Source of the DNA: Bdellovibrio sp. 28-41-41
Lineage (GTDB): Bacteria; Bdellovibrionota; Bdellovibrionia; Bdellovibrionales; Bdellovibrionaceae
Assembly (NCBI GenBank): GCA_002256935.1
Contig: NCGL01000005.1
Span: 41,015 to 105,014, forward strand
Direction: 5' to 3'
Length of the DNA: 64,000 nucleotides
Every line of letters begins with the position of its first letter. Within the stretch, counting starts at the first letter, position 1. Shown here piece by piece: positions 9,718 to 18,558 of the stretch. The notes below the pieces were generated by a model. The model did not search any database and was not told the DNA's origin. It worked only from the letters and a program-made list of their open reading frames with translations. The position numbers and the translations under genes are program-made.

Positions 9718-10224
9718 ATGAAATCTACATTTGCCATTCTAGTTTTCACTTCTGTTTTCGTACTTGCCAAAGAAAAACATCAGCATCGCGAGCACGGCTC
9801 TCATAGCCACGGTCATGCGGATCTGTCGATTGCGTTTGATGGATTAAACGGACAGATCGAATTTAAATCCCCGGCTGAAAGCGTCGTTGGTTTTGAATAC
9901 GCGCCTAAAACCGACAAAGATAAAAGCAAACTTACGACAGCGATTAACGATTTTGAATCTAAAATCACAACGTATATTCAATTTGATTCTAGTTTGGGCT
10001 GCAAAGTAGAGAAAAAATCAATCGATTTGGTCGCTGAAGGATCTCATGCTGACTTCATCGCTAAATTTATTTTGTCGTGCATTAAACCAGTGAATGGAAC
10101 GACGGTAACTTTTGATTTTACGGGACTAAAGAAACTCAAAGATATTGATGCGACGGTACTGATAGAAGAACTGCAATTAAAAGCTGAGATTAAATCGAAA
10201 AAGACGAAACTGGAAATCAAATAA
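9718..10224 (+). CDS. ZrgA-like periplasmic metal-binding protein (DUF2796)
   Basis: The product (about 168 residues) has a signal peptide and a His-rich N-terminus (KEKHQHREHGSHSHGHADLS), followed by the family pattern ADLSIAFDG, SPAESVVGFEYAPKT and a Cys-containing core (SLGCKVEKK). ZrgA of Vibrio is part of a zinc uptake system. The ATG at 9718 with GGGGA upstream is preferred to the TTG at 9706. It is divergent from the thioredoxin operon, and the shared metal theme suggests a joint function. Confidence 0.78.
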   Translation: MKSTFAILVFTSVFVLAKEKHQHREHGSHSHGHADLSIAFDGLNGQIEFKSPAESVVGFEYAPKTDKDKSKLTTAINDFESKITTYIQFDSSLGCKVEKKSIDLVAEGSHADFIAKFILSCIKPVNGTTVTFDFTGLKKLKDIDATVLIEELQLKAEIKSKKTKLEIK

Positions 10225-10271
10225 ACAGACTCCCTAACACAGCCAGCAAACAGAATTCTGCATACCGTTCT

Positions 10272-10332
10272 GAATACAGAATACTGATGCCAGTATTCTG
10301 TATTCTGGAAAGAATACTGAATTCAGTATTCT
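10272..10332. repeat. Two nested palindromes between convergent genes
   Basis: A 15-bp perfect stem (10272-10286 with 10291-10305, loop ATGC) is followed by a perfect 22-bp palindrome (10311-10332) made of the same AGAATACTGA word. The second ends two bases before the helicase stop codon. They lie between the convergent ZrgA-like and helicase genes and could serve as a bidirectional terminator, but there are no long T runs and the repeated word suggests a small mobile palindromic element instead. Confidence 0.6.
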
Positions 10333-10333
10333 G

Positions 10334-11752
10334 CTACCATTCTTTCTGGTGAGTATTTGTCGTTTTGAATCCGGTCTTGTGACGAGCCGGCTGCTGCGCT
10401 TGCGCCTGACCTTCTGGTCTCGGTTTACGGCTATCGCCACCAAAACGTGGTTTACCATTACCGCCACCCGATCCGCCACCACCATTTGGTCTTTGACCAA
10501 ATTTAGGACGGAAACTGCGTTTATTATCACGACGTCCTTCAATAGCGGCTTTGGCTTTACCCGACGACATTGTACGTGCGTTCTCTGCCGAGTCCGAATG
10601 GAATGTGCTGTCACGATCCACAGTGATTTCAATTTTGATTAGTTTTTCGATATCGCGAAGGTATGACTTTTCTTCATGATCGCAGAATGAAATCGCGATG
10701 CCAGAATGTCCGGCACGTGCGGTACGACCAATTCTGTGTACGTAACTTTCTGGATCATTAGGTAATTCGTAATTAATAACGTGTGAAATTTCATCGATAT
10801 CAATACCACGAGCCACGATGTCCGTTGCCACTAATACTTTGTTACGCCCAGAACGTAAGTTCTCTAATGCTTGCTGACGCGCATTTTGAGATTTGTTTCC
10901 ATGGATCGCTTGTGTCGGGATCGCGTTTTTTGCTAATGTTTCAGCTAAACGATTGGCACCATGTTTCGTGCGCGTAAAGATAATAACTTTTTTAAGAGAT
11001 TTGTTTGTGCGGAAAAGATCTAGTAATAAATCTTTCTTACGAGCCTTATCTACAAACATTACAGATTGTTGAATTTTATCAACTGTTGAAGCCACCGGAG
11101 TGACTTTAACGTGAACAGGGTCTGTCAATAATGAATCCGCTAAACCGCGAATTTCAGTAGGCATCGTTGCTGAGAAAAACAGATTCTGACGTTTTGGTGG
11201 CAATAATTTAACGACTCGGCGAACATCAGGCAAGAAACCCATATCCAGCATACGATCGGCTTCATCTAGAACGAAAATTTCTAAGCCATTTAGAACCAAG
11301 TGACGTTGTTGAATTAAATCCAGCAAACGACCGGGAGTCGCAACAAGTACGTCCACACCTTGAGACAAGGCGCGAACTTGTTCTTGTTGTCCAACACCAC
11401 CGAAAATGACCGCCGCTTTGAACTGAGTGAATTTACCGTAAGTTTTAAAGCTATCGTAAATCTGAACAGTCAATTCACGAGTGGGACTGATAACTAACAC
11501 ACGTGTGTGTTTTGGCTTTAATTGAACTTTATTTTTAATAATGTGATTTAAAATCGGAAGCGCAAAAGCCGCGGTTTTACCCGTTCCTGTTTGAGCCGCT
11601 CCTAGAATGTCTTTTCCAAGCAATACTTGCGGAATAGATTGTTCCTGAATAGGTGTTGGTTTTGTGTAACCAGTTGCTTCGATAGCTTTTAAAAGAGCCG
11701 GATCCAAAGCAAGGTCAGTGAATAGAAGATTGGTATTTGAATTTGTAGTCAT
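10334..11752 (-). CDS. DEAD-box RNA helicase, RhlE type
   Basis: The 472-residue protein has all core motifs: Q motif (GYTKPTPIQEQSIP), AQTGTGKT, PTRELTVQ, TPGRLLDL, DEAD, SAT, ARGIDI and HRIGRTAR. A basic, Gly-rich tail of about 100 residues follows, as in RhlE-type helicases used in ribosome assembly or mRNA decay. The start ATG at 11752 gives the canonical N-terminus. A cold-shock or ribosome-linked role is known for the family but not shown here. Confidence 0.92.
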   Translation of the reverse strand: MTTNSNTNLLFTDLALDPALLKAIEATGYTKPTPIQEQSIPQVLLGKDILGAAQTGTGKTAAFALPILNHIIKNKVQLKPKHTRVLVISPTRELTVQIYDSFKTYGKFTQFKAAVIFGGVGQQEQVRALSQGVDVLVATPGRLLDLIQQRHLVLNGLEIFVLDEADRMLDMGFLPDVRRVVKLLPPKRQNLFFSATMPTEIRGLADSLLTDPVHVKVTPVASTVDKIQQSVMFVDKARKKDLLLDLFRTNKSLKKVIIFTRTKHGANRLAETLAKNAIPTQAIHGNKSQNARQQALENLRSGRNKVLVATDIVARGIDIDEISHVINYELPNDPESYVHRIGRTARAGHSGIAISFCDHEEKSYLRDIEKLIKIEITVDRDSTFHSDSAENARTMSSGKAKAAIEGRRDNKRSFRPKFGQRPNGGGGSGGGNGKPRFGGDSRKPRPEGQAQAQQPARHKTGFKTTNTHQKEW

Positions 11753-11874
11753 GTGTCCGCACTATATAGCAGGTCCCGCTATCCCCATACAACCAACTTT
11801 CACGGTGAAAAGATTATAGTGACGGTAAACATAGATTAATGCTCCAATAAAGGCATAGCGAATGTGGGAGCTTT

Positions 11875-12591
11875 ATGAAGTCGTTATTAGTCACTTTTCC
11901 ATTTATTACATTATTGTTCACAAACACTGTTTTTGCCGGCTCGGCGTCCCTCGCCCCGGGAGAGTATATTGCAGAACATGGCCGAGGCACCCTGCTCGTA
12001 ACAGCCCGAAAAAAAGGCCTATACTTTAAAATCAATGCCTACGGAGCCAATGGCCATTCGTGCTTTGCCGAAGGCATTGCGGAAAACAATATTAACATCC
12101 AAAAAGTCGATGGCCTAAACGAATCCTGTACAATTACATTTACTCCAAAGGCCGACCTCGTTGTTGTCAGCGCCAGCGAAGATGGCTGCCAAGGTTTCTG
12201 CGGCGCCCGCGCGAGTTTAGCTCAAGAGTATTTCAAAACGGATGAAGTTTGCCTTAGTAAAAACAAAAGTAAAAGCCTAAAGCTGTTTAAAACCTACTAT
12301 TCAAAAAAGACCTACGATTTAGCCGAGAAAACATTGCGCACAGTTTTTGATTCATGCAAAAAATATATGTCGATATTTGAACAGCTTGAAATTATCAACG
12401 ACCTGGCTGTGACGTATAAGAATTTAAATAAAAAAGACGAGTGCGTAAGCTTGATCAAGCCTTTTGATGAAACCGCAGACATGAGTGAATCGGACATCAA
12501 GGAAGGCTACCCGCCAGGGGATGCTGATAATTTATTACCTCTTGCCAAAAAATTGAAATTCAACCGCGAATTATGTCGCGGTTTGAAATAA
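11875..12591 (+). CDS. Secreted protein of unknown function
   Basis: The 238-residue product has a clear signal peptide (MKSLLVTFPFITLLFTNTVFA, cleaved after FAG). The N-terminal half is a small beta-rich domain (PGEYIAEHGRGTLLVTARKKG) with paired Cys residues (HSCFAEG, SCTITF, DGCQGFCG). The C-terminal half is helical and Lys-rich and may be a TPR-like solenoid. I do not recognise the family. Confidence 0.7.
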   Translation: MKSLLVTFPFITLLFTNTVFAGSASLAPGEYIAEHGRGTLLVTARKKGLYFKINAYGANGHSCFAEGIAENNINIQKVDGLNESCTITFTPKADLVVVSASEDGCQGFCGARASLAQEYFKTDEVCLSKNKSKSLKLFKTYYSKKTYDLAEKTLRTVFDSCKKYMSIFEQLEIINDLAVTYKNLNKKDECVSLIKPFDETADMSESDIKEGYPPGDADNLLPLAKKLKFNRELCRGLK

Positions 12592-12660
12592 GATCTAACT
12601 AGAAATAGTCTTTAAATGAACGGCGATGCTATCCCTTTTGTTCATTTGAACATTATTGTG

Positions 12661-12805
12661 GACAGTCAGGCCGGCAGACTGGCAAACAGTCAGACAGTTC
12701 CAGGGTCCAATCCAGATACATAGGTAACATATTTGTCCAGAGACATGGGTAACACTTAATCTAGTCACGACGGGAGGACCACCTGTGCCAGGACCTGTTT
12801 GCCAG
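12661..12805. repeat. Imperfect inverted repeat flanking an IS481-end-like sequence, no gene
   Basis: The about 300-base space between 12592 and 12894 holds no convincing gene. CTGGCAAACAG (12679-12689) is repeated in inverted form at 12795-12805, with further GTCAG/CCGGC matches around it. Between them are two direct copies of ACATRGGTAACA (about 12718 and 12743) spaced 25 bases apart. I associate that spacing and word with ends of IS481-type insertion sequences; no transposase remains. This assignment is from memory and weak. Confidence 0.35.
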
Positions 12806-12894
12806 CTTGACTGCCTGCCCGGCTGACTGACGCTCGGAAAAGAAGTATCTAAAACCAACACAAAGTCATTCAAAGTTAGCTTTCGTGACCTGGG

Positions 12895-13899
12895 TCAGAC
12901 CAGTATAGATGCCGTTAACCGTGCTCTGAAGTCGTCTGGATTTTTAATCACTTTAATATCATTGAACAATACTTTAGCTTCGTTTGAACGAAGGGCAAGG
13001 CCTCTCAGCCATTGTTTTGTTCTTGCGGTAGCGAAGTAGCCGTTAACGTAGTCTGTAGAGCGGTCGAAGAAGGTCTGCATAACTTCAGAAGATACGCGCC
13101 ATTCGTTTTCAATATCACACGCCAATGATTCCGTCGCGTAATTCTCTAACGCCTCTTCGGCCGCTAGGTGGCTGCGAATTTTATTAAATAAAAATGGATC
13201 ACTCATGATCCCGCGGCCGATCATAAAACGATCGCAGCCTGTCTCTTGTCGACAGCGAATGAAATCGCTGACGGAAAAAATATCTCCATTGGCAACGATC
13301 GGTATCGACTTTACCTGCTCTTTGATTTTTGGAATCCAGTTCCAGTGCGCGGGTGGCTTATAGCCATCCATTTTTGTACGGCAATGAACTGTTAAATGAG
13401 ACGCTCCGGCCTCTTCCACCGCTTTAGCGTTATCTAAGCACACTGAAGGATCATCAAAGCCCAAGCGAATTTTTGCCGTCACTGGAATATGCGCAGGAAC
13501 GGCTTTACGGACGGTACTGACGATCGTAAAAATCCGATCGCATGATTTTAGCAAGGTCGCGCCGCCATCGTGGCGATTCACTGTCTTGGCTGGGCAACCA
13601 AAATTTAAATCGATGCCCATGGCGCCCATTTCGACGGCACGAATTGCATTTTCTGCTAAAGGCAACGCCTGACCGCCCAATAGCTGAACATAGACCGGTA
13701 TTCCTGAACGTGTTTTTGATCCCGTTAATAGTTCCGGGCAATAGCGCAAAAATATCGCATTAGGATGAAGCTTGTCGGTCACGCGCATGAATTCAGTGGT
13801 ACAGAAATCAATTCCACCCTGACTCGTCAGCAGGTCACGTAGAACATAATCAGTTACACCTTCCATCGGTGCTAAATACAGAATTGGGGATGTCTTCAT
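12895..13899 (-). CDS. tRNA-dihydrouridine synthase (Dus family)
   Basis: The 334-residue protein has the Dus TIM-barrel motifs: LAPMEGVTDYVLRDLL at the start, IDLNFGCPAKTVNRHDGGA (catalytic Cys in NFGCPAK), VTAKIRLGFDD, HLTVHCRTK and IVANGDIFS, plus IGRGIMSDPFLF. It reduces uridine in tRNA using FMN and NADPH. It looks closest to DusC-like members with a shorter C-terminal domain, but the subtype is not certain. Confidence 0.88.
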   Translation of the reverse strand: MKTSPILYLAPMEGVTDYVLRDLLTSQGGIDFCTTEFMRVTDKLHPNAIFLRYCPELLTGSKTRSGIPVYVQLLGGQALPLAENAIRAVEMGAMGIDLNFGCPAKTVNRHDGGATLLKSCDRIFTIVSTVRKAVPAHIPVTAKIRLGFDDPSVCLDNAKAVEEAGASHLTVHCRTKMDGYKPPAHWNWIPKIKEQVKSIPIVANGDIFSVSDFIRCRQETGCDRFMIGRGIMSDPFLFNKIRSHLAAEEALENYATESLACDIENEWRVSSEVMQTFFDRSTDYVNGYFATARTKQWLRGLALRSNEAKVLFNDIKVIKNPDDFRARLTASILV

Positions 13900-14025
13900 T
13901 GGTTGTGGTTTTTATCACCGAATGACAGCCGCCACAAGAGGGTTGTTTCAGCAGTATTTACATCATCAACAAACCCGATAGATATTTGCTTCCGACTGGC
14001 TAGAAATTGAGTTAATCTCTGGCGC

Positions 14026-14640
14026 ATGCATTTTGAGGCCAGAATCCCCCTAATACTTGAACTTGGTTTTCGCGAAGATGGCATTGATGCCCTTAAATCC
14101 TACGTAGATTTGCTTTGGAAATCCAACGAGGAGTTAAATCTTATTAGTCGTAAAATGACGTTCAATGAGCTGATTGATAATCATATCATCGATGGGCTCT
14201 TACCACTTAAGATGTTTCCTAAAGAAGTTACAAACGTTGCGGATTTTGGATCTGGCGGAGGAATTCCCGGCGTTGTTTACGCAATCCATTTTTCTAAAAT
14301 CGCCTTCACTCTTTTTGAAAAAAGTGCAAAGAAACGAGAATTCTTAGAGGGCTGCCACGCCATTGCCTCTAATTTGAAAATTCAGGGCGAAATTCCCCCA
14401 CACTTGACGGACTATGATTTAGTTACGGCGCGCGCGTTTAAGCCGCTGGATGTGATTTTAGACATTAGTCGAAATTACTATAAGCAAGGCGGTCACTACT
14501 TTTTATTAAAAGGTCGTCGCGAAAAGATCGATGAAGAAATTGAACTTAGTAAAAAGAAATTCAAAGACTTAAAGATTGCAATCCATCCTCTTAAATCACC
14601 GATTTTGGAGGTCGAACGTCATCTGGTAACGAATCTGTAA
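14026..14640 (+). CDS. rsmG: 16S rRNA (guanine527-N7)-methyltransferase
   Basis: The 204-residue protein has the RsmG features: NLISRKMTFNEL, DNHIIDGLLPL, the SAM-binding loop VADFGSGGGIPGVV, FEKSAKKREFLEG and the ARAF motif (VTARAFKPLDVIL). It modifies G527 in the small-subunit rRNA; its loss is known to give low-level streptomycin resistance elsewhere. Its last 50 bases overlap the convergent rhomboid gene. Confidence 0.88.
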   Translation: MHFEARIPLILELGFREDGIDALKSYVDLLWKSNEELNLISRKMTFNELIDNHIIDGLLPLKMFPKEVTNVADFGSGGGIPGVVYAIHFSKIAFTLFEKSAKKREFLEGCHAIASNLKIQGEIPPHLTDYDLVTARAFKPLDVILDISRNYYKQGGHYFLLKGRREKIDEEIELSKKKFKDLKIAIHPLKSPILEVERHLVTNL

Positions 14641-15349
14641 CGGGCCTCCACTCAGCATCCATAAATTCAGGATTCACTTCGTCTTCTGGTGGATCATAAA
14701 TTATTTCTTTCACCTCAGCGCCTTTAATCTGTGATCGGCGCAAATAGTAAATCACAACACCACTTACAACGCCAAGAAGGTAGCCGACAAAATGGCTCAT
14801 ATAACTGATTTCGGGTTTGTAGGTTTCTGGAATAAACAAAACCACGGTTAAAAATAACGATAAGGCAATTCGGCGACGGATACTTTTTCTACGATCAATA
14901 AACACAAACAAGGTTAACCATGAAGACCCCATCCAATAGACCACACCCGAAATGCCAACCAGACCGACTTCCGGGGGCATCGTGTGAATTACGATAAAAT
15001 TAATCAGTCCACCTAGCAGAATCCCAAGCATGGGAAACGTCACCACACCAAAATGTCCCGTAAGCATAAACGCAAGCGGCAGAAGCAGGCTCATGTTTCC
15101 AAGTAAATGGGCTACATCCGCATGCGCAAACAGCGCTGTCCATAAACGCCAGTATTCATGCTTCACTAACACGCTCTGACCACTGGCTGCCATCCATGGC
15201 GTGATTCCCCACGTGTCGCCTAAATACCAATAACCAAACAAACCTAAAAGGACACCAAACAACAATGTTGATATATAAGCCGAATCACTTGGGGCTCGAG
15301 TTAACCAGTTTTCTTTTATGATTGTGTGACTAACTACCTGTGGACCCAT
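14591..15349 (-). CDS. Rhomboid-family intramembrane serine protease
   Basis: The 252-residue polytopic protein has the rhomboid elements: WRLWTALFAHADVAHLLGNM in helix 2, the catalytic serine in VGISGVVYW, and the catalytic histidine in SHFVGYLLGV. An acidic hydrophilic C-tail of about 45 residues follows. Rhomboids cut membrane proteins within the bilayer. The GxSG Ser and the His are both present, so it should be active. The C-terminal tail overlaps the end of rsmG by 50 bases on the opposite strand. Confidence 0.85.
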   Translation of the reverse strand: MGPQVVSHTIIKENWLTRAPSDSAYISTLLFGVLLGLFGYWYLGDTWGITPWMAASGQSVLVKHEYWRLWTALFAHADVAHLLGNMSLLLPLAFMLTGHFGVVTFPMLGILLGGLINFIVIHTMPPEVGLVGISGVVYWMGSSWLTLFVFIDRRKSIRRRIALSLFLTVVLFIPETYKPEISYMSHFVGYLLGVVSGVVIYYLRRSQIKGAEVKEIIYDPPEDEVNPEFMDAEWRPVTDSLPDDVRPPKSVI

Positions 15350-15601
15350 GTTTTAATTATGAGGCTTTCATCAAGTCTGTCTAGCGACAAAAAAAGATTT
15401 TTATAGGACCGATGAAACTAGCTAATAAGGTTTAGGTTTTCTAAAGGACTGTCGTCCTTGTATACACGAAAGCCTCGGGCAGAAATTCCAGTTCGAGGAA
15501 ATATTTCTGGGTCTTGGTTTCTAAAACCTACTTTAGAGTTATTTGGAAAACAAAACTATTAATCTCTTTTAGGGAACAGGAAATGCATCGAATAGTTTTT
15601 A

Positions 15602-16903
15602 ATGAAAACAGTATCTCTACTTTTAATTTTATTCGTATGTTTAAATTCACACCCAAATTCAAACTCACAAATCCATAGCGAACTCAGCGCGCCCCTTCCG
15701 AGCGATGACTTCATGACATTACTTAATCCACTCGGTCCAGTTTACAATGTTGTGCAGCTTGAAGATCTGGGACTAACAAAAGGGAAAACGACGCATGAGC
15801 CATGGGCGAGTTCCTACTGGCCTATCCATCGAGGTGTTCTTGCCTTTCGTTATCCCAACAAAGCGTCGTACAATTCCAAATCATTTATGGATAACTTCAA
15901 TGCGTACATGGCCAACCCCGCTGAACCTTACATTGCAGAAAACCGAATTGATCATTTATCACCGTCGGAAAAATATGATCTACTTGTTGGCGATCGAAAC
16001 TGGTCATTAACGAAGGCTATGTGGAAAAAAGGTTACGATGACTATCAGGAAAAAGGTATCGTCGCACAGTGGACGGGCATATGTCATGGTTGGGCGGCAA
16101 TTTCACATCGCGATTCACCCCCTCCTAAACATGGCGTCGTAATGCGAGATGTGACGAATTCTTATTCTATCACATTTTTTGAGAGTGATGTAAAAGGCTT
16201 GCTCTCCTATTTATGGGCGGAATCTGCACCGGAAACGAAACAAGCGGGCAATCGATGCTACCAATTCCCCGTCACACGTGATCCCATGTTAAGGCCGCAG
16301 GAAGTCAGCTGCCTGGATACAAACCCGATGACATGGCATCTGGCGGTTACAAATCGCGTCGGTCGTTTTGGAAAAAGTTTTGTGATGGATTCAAGTTCTG
16401 GTCCCGAAGTTTGGAACTACCCGATTAGTTCGTATGACTATAGTTATTTTAATGCGCGCACATTTGAACCCGTTCATTCTTTCAAATCCGGACTAGTTCC
16501 AATTTCTGATTTAACTAATGATCACTTTGCTAGCGTACGAAGCGACAAAACAAAATTTGTGGTCGGCGTGATTATGGACGTGTTTCATTCAGCACTGATT
16601 GAACCCACGATGGGACCGATGGGTAACGCTTTGCAAACGCACACGTTCATTTATGATTTAGAACTAGATGAGAATTATAACATTATCGGTGGTGAGTGGT
16701 ATTCTGAAGATCAACCTGATTTCTTGTGGACATTTGCTGATGAATTAAAGGCGCGCACTCGTGAAGACATTCAAGACTTTGGCGTGTGGGATGACACTGG
16801 CCCCATGCCCGCCAATATCTCGCAGAGTGCGATTTCCGCTTCGCAACGCGGGAAAGTTATGGCGACGATCGTTGATAAATTACACACAAAAAGTATCGAG
16901 TAA
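15602..16903 (+). CDS. Secreted transglutaminase-elicitor-like protein
   Basis: The 433-residue protein has a signal peptide. The core holds WTGICHGWAAISHRDSPP, with Cys in the transglutaminase-elicitor (GP42-like) consensus, then TWHLAVTNRVG (candidate His) and TFIYDLELDENYNIIGGEW (candidate Asp/Glu region). Members cross-link or deamidate proteins outside the cell. The assignment is from motif memory, so the exact catalytic triad needs an alignment. A T-rich stretch upstream (15350-15601) shows no gene or clear promoter. Next is a subtilase gene on the same strand. Confidence 0.65.
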   Translation: MKTVSLLLILFVCLNSHPNSNSQIHSELSAPLPSDDFMTLLNPLGPVYNVVQLEDLGLTKGKTTHEPWASSYWPIHRGVLAFRYPNKASYNSKSFMDNFNAYMANPAEPYIAENRIDHLSPSEKYDLLVGDRNWSLTKAMWKKGYDDYQEKGIVAQWTGICHGWAAISHRDSPPPKHGVVMRDVTNSYSITFFESDVKGLLSYLWAESAPETKQAGNRCYQFPVTRDPMLRPQEVSCLDTNPMTWHLAVTNRVGRFGKSFVMDSSSGPEVWNYPISSYDYSYFNARTFEPVHSFKSGLVPISDLTNDHFASVRSDKTKFVVGVIMDVFHSALIEPTMGPMGNALQTHTFIYDLELDENYNIIGGEWYSEDQPDFLWTFADELKARTREDIQDFGVWDDTGPMPANISQSAISASQRGKVMATIVDKLHTKSIE

Positions 16904-17077
16904 ACTTTTTTCAAAACTTGTAAATATTTTTTTTCATGTTTAACAGCAATATCTCTTAAATATTTTTTAAATACTGGATCTTTTCGCTGATTTCTTAATT
17001 TAGAAATTCCTTTTTAATATTTTTTTCAGTTACCATTACTACTTGAAACCTAACAAATACTCCAAGGAGGGATGTTC

Positions 17078-18499
17078 GTGAGAAAAGTAGTAAACGTACT
17101 TTGTTTTTTAGCATTAGCCAGTTGTGCCCCATCAAAGAATAGTTCCGGCGGTGTCACTACTACCGAACCTTCAAAAACCAATGGAATTGAAACCTGTCTA
17201 GCGTTAGGAAAAAAAAATACAAATCTTGCGGATACATCATCAGTAGTGCCGACTCTAACAACATTGGACCCAAACTACGGTCAATATATCGTTAAGTATA
17301 AAGAAGCCAAAGGTCTCACACCTAGCGGCCAACCGCTGCGTGAATATCACGTTTCTACAATGAAGCTTACGTCAATCTCTGGGGATCTCTACAGTTTGCA
17401 AATCAAAGGAACTATAAAAGAGAAATCGAAAATATTAGCTCAAGTGGCAGCAGAATCGGATGTTGATTATGTAGAGCCCGACTACCCAATTGAGCCTATC
17501 CCGCAAACACCAGCGGCTATCATGCCGGATGATCCCTATTTTTCTAAACAATGGTTTCATAGTACTTTGAATTCACTAGCGGCTTGGTCAGTGGATGAGG
17601 GGTCAGATGAAATCATCGCGGCAGTGGTTGATACTGGCGTGGATTACACTCATCCAGACCTGGCCGAAAATATGTGGATCAATAAAGATGAAATCCCTAA
17701 CAATGGAAAAGATGATGATGGTAACGGTTATATCGATGATGTGTATGGTTGGAATTTTACTGCTAACAATAATGACCCGCGATCGTCGTCAAAAGCCCCT
17801 CATGGCTCACACGTTGCGGGCTTAATCGGCGCACGTGGCAACAATCATGTTGGTGTTGTTGGGGTTGCTCCCAAAGTAAAATTGATGGCCCTAAAATTTA
17901 TGGATGATTCTGGCGCTGGCATTACGTCGAATGCCGTCAGAGCAATTGATTACGCGATTCAAAAGAAAGTTTTTTTAATAAACAATAGCTGGGGTTCCAA
18001 CCGATTCTCTCGCACTCTATCCGATGCAATCAGCCGCGCCGCCAAAGCCGGTATTTTATTTTTTGCAGCCGCCGGTAACGGCGACAAAGGTGTTGGCTAC
18101 AATATAGATGCGACTCCATGGTACCCTGCTTCCTACACTCAGTGGAATGTATTCAGCGTTGCAGCGACAACCATCGGCGATCGTTTGACAGACTTTTCAA
18201 ACTTCTCGAAAAACAAAGTGGACGTGGCCGCCCCAGGGTATGCCATTTACTCGACAGTTTCAGGAGTGAGCTACCAAATGATGAGCGGCACCTCTATGGC
18301 AACACCCATTGTTGCCGGTCTCGCTGTTTTGGTGAAAGCAACAAATCCTGATTTGGACCCGACGCAAATTTTAAATATTATTCGTGAATCTTCAGATAAA
18401 TTGCCAACTCTTCAAGATAAGGTACGTTCTGGTGGACGAGTGGATTCTTATAATGCGGTTATGTTAGCTCGTGCGAGTAAAAACTGCGCTCTACAATAA
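17078..18499 (+). CDS. Subtilisin-like (S8) protease lipoprotein with propeptide
   Basis: A lipoprotein signal (MRKVVNVLCFLALASCAPS) is followed by an I9-like propeptide (about 70-140) and the S8 domain. The triad is Asp in VVDTGVDYTHPDL, His in HGSHVAGLIG and Ser in MSGTSMATPIVAG; oxyanion Asn is in AAAGNGD. GTG at 17078 is chosen because AAGGAGG (17064-17070) is seven bases away; the ATG at 17072 would be only one base from it. The product should be an outer-membrane-anchored or released protease. A hairpin terminator follows. Confidence 0.9.
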   Translation: MRKVVNVLCFLALASCAPSKNSSGGVTTTEPSKTNGIETCLALGKKNTNLADTSSVVPTLTTLDPNYGQYIVKYKEAKGLTPSGQPLREYHVSTMKLTSISGDLYSLQIKGTIKEKSKILAQVAAESDVDYVEPDYPIEPIPQTPAAIMPDDPYFSKQWFHSTLNSLAAWSVDEGSDEIIAAVVDTGVDYTHPDLAENMWINKDEIPNNGKDDDGNGYIDDVYGWNFTANNNDPRSSSKAPHGSHVAGLIGARGNNHVGVVGVAPKVKLMALKFMDDSGAGITSNAVRAIDYAIQKKVFLINNSWGSNRFSRTLSDAISRAAKAGILFFAAAGNGDKGVGYNIDATPWYPASYTQWNVFSVAATTIGDRLTDFSNFSKNKVDVAAPGYAIYSTVSGVSYQMMSGTSMATPIVAGLAVLVKATNPDLDPTQILNIIRESSDKLPTLQDKVRSGGRVDSYNAVMLARASKNCALQ

Positions 18500-18503
18500 A
18501 TAA

Positions 18504-18525
18504 AAGGGCCGTTTTACCGGCCCTT
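18504..18525 (+). terminator. Rho-independent-type hairpin after the subtilase gene
   Basis: AAGGGCC (18504-18510) pairs with GGCCCTT (18519-18525) around a U-rich loop, five bases after the stop, followed by a T-rich run. It ends the plus-strand subtilase transcript and also faces the minus-strand lipoprotein gene. Confidence 0.75.
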
Positions 18526-18558
18526 ATTCCTATTTTATTCACATAAGTTCAATTTCAT

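Noticed and set aside
10234..10632. 132-codon minus-strand reading overlapping the helicase tail
   Set aside because: It is an out-of-frame shadow of the Gly-rich helicase C-terminus.
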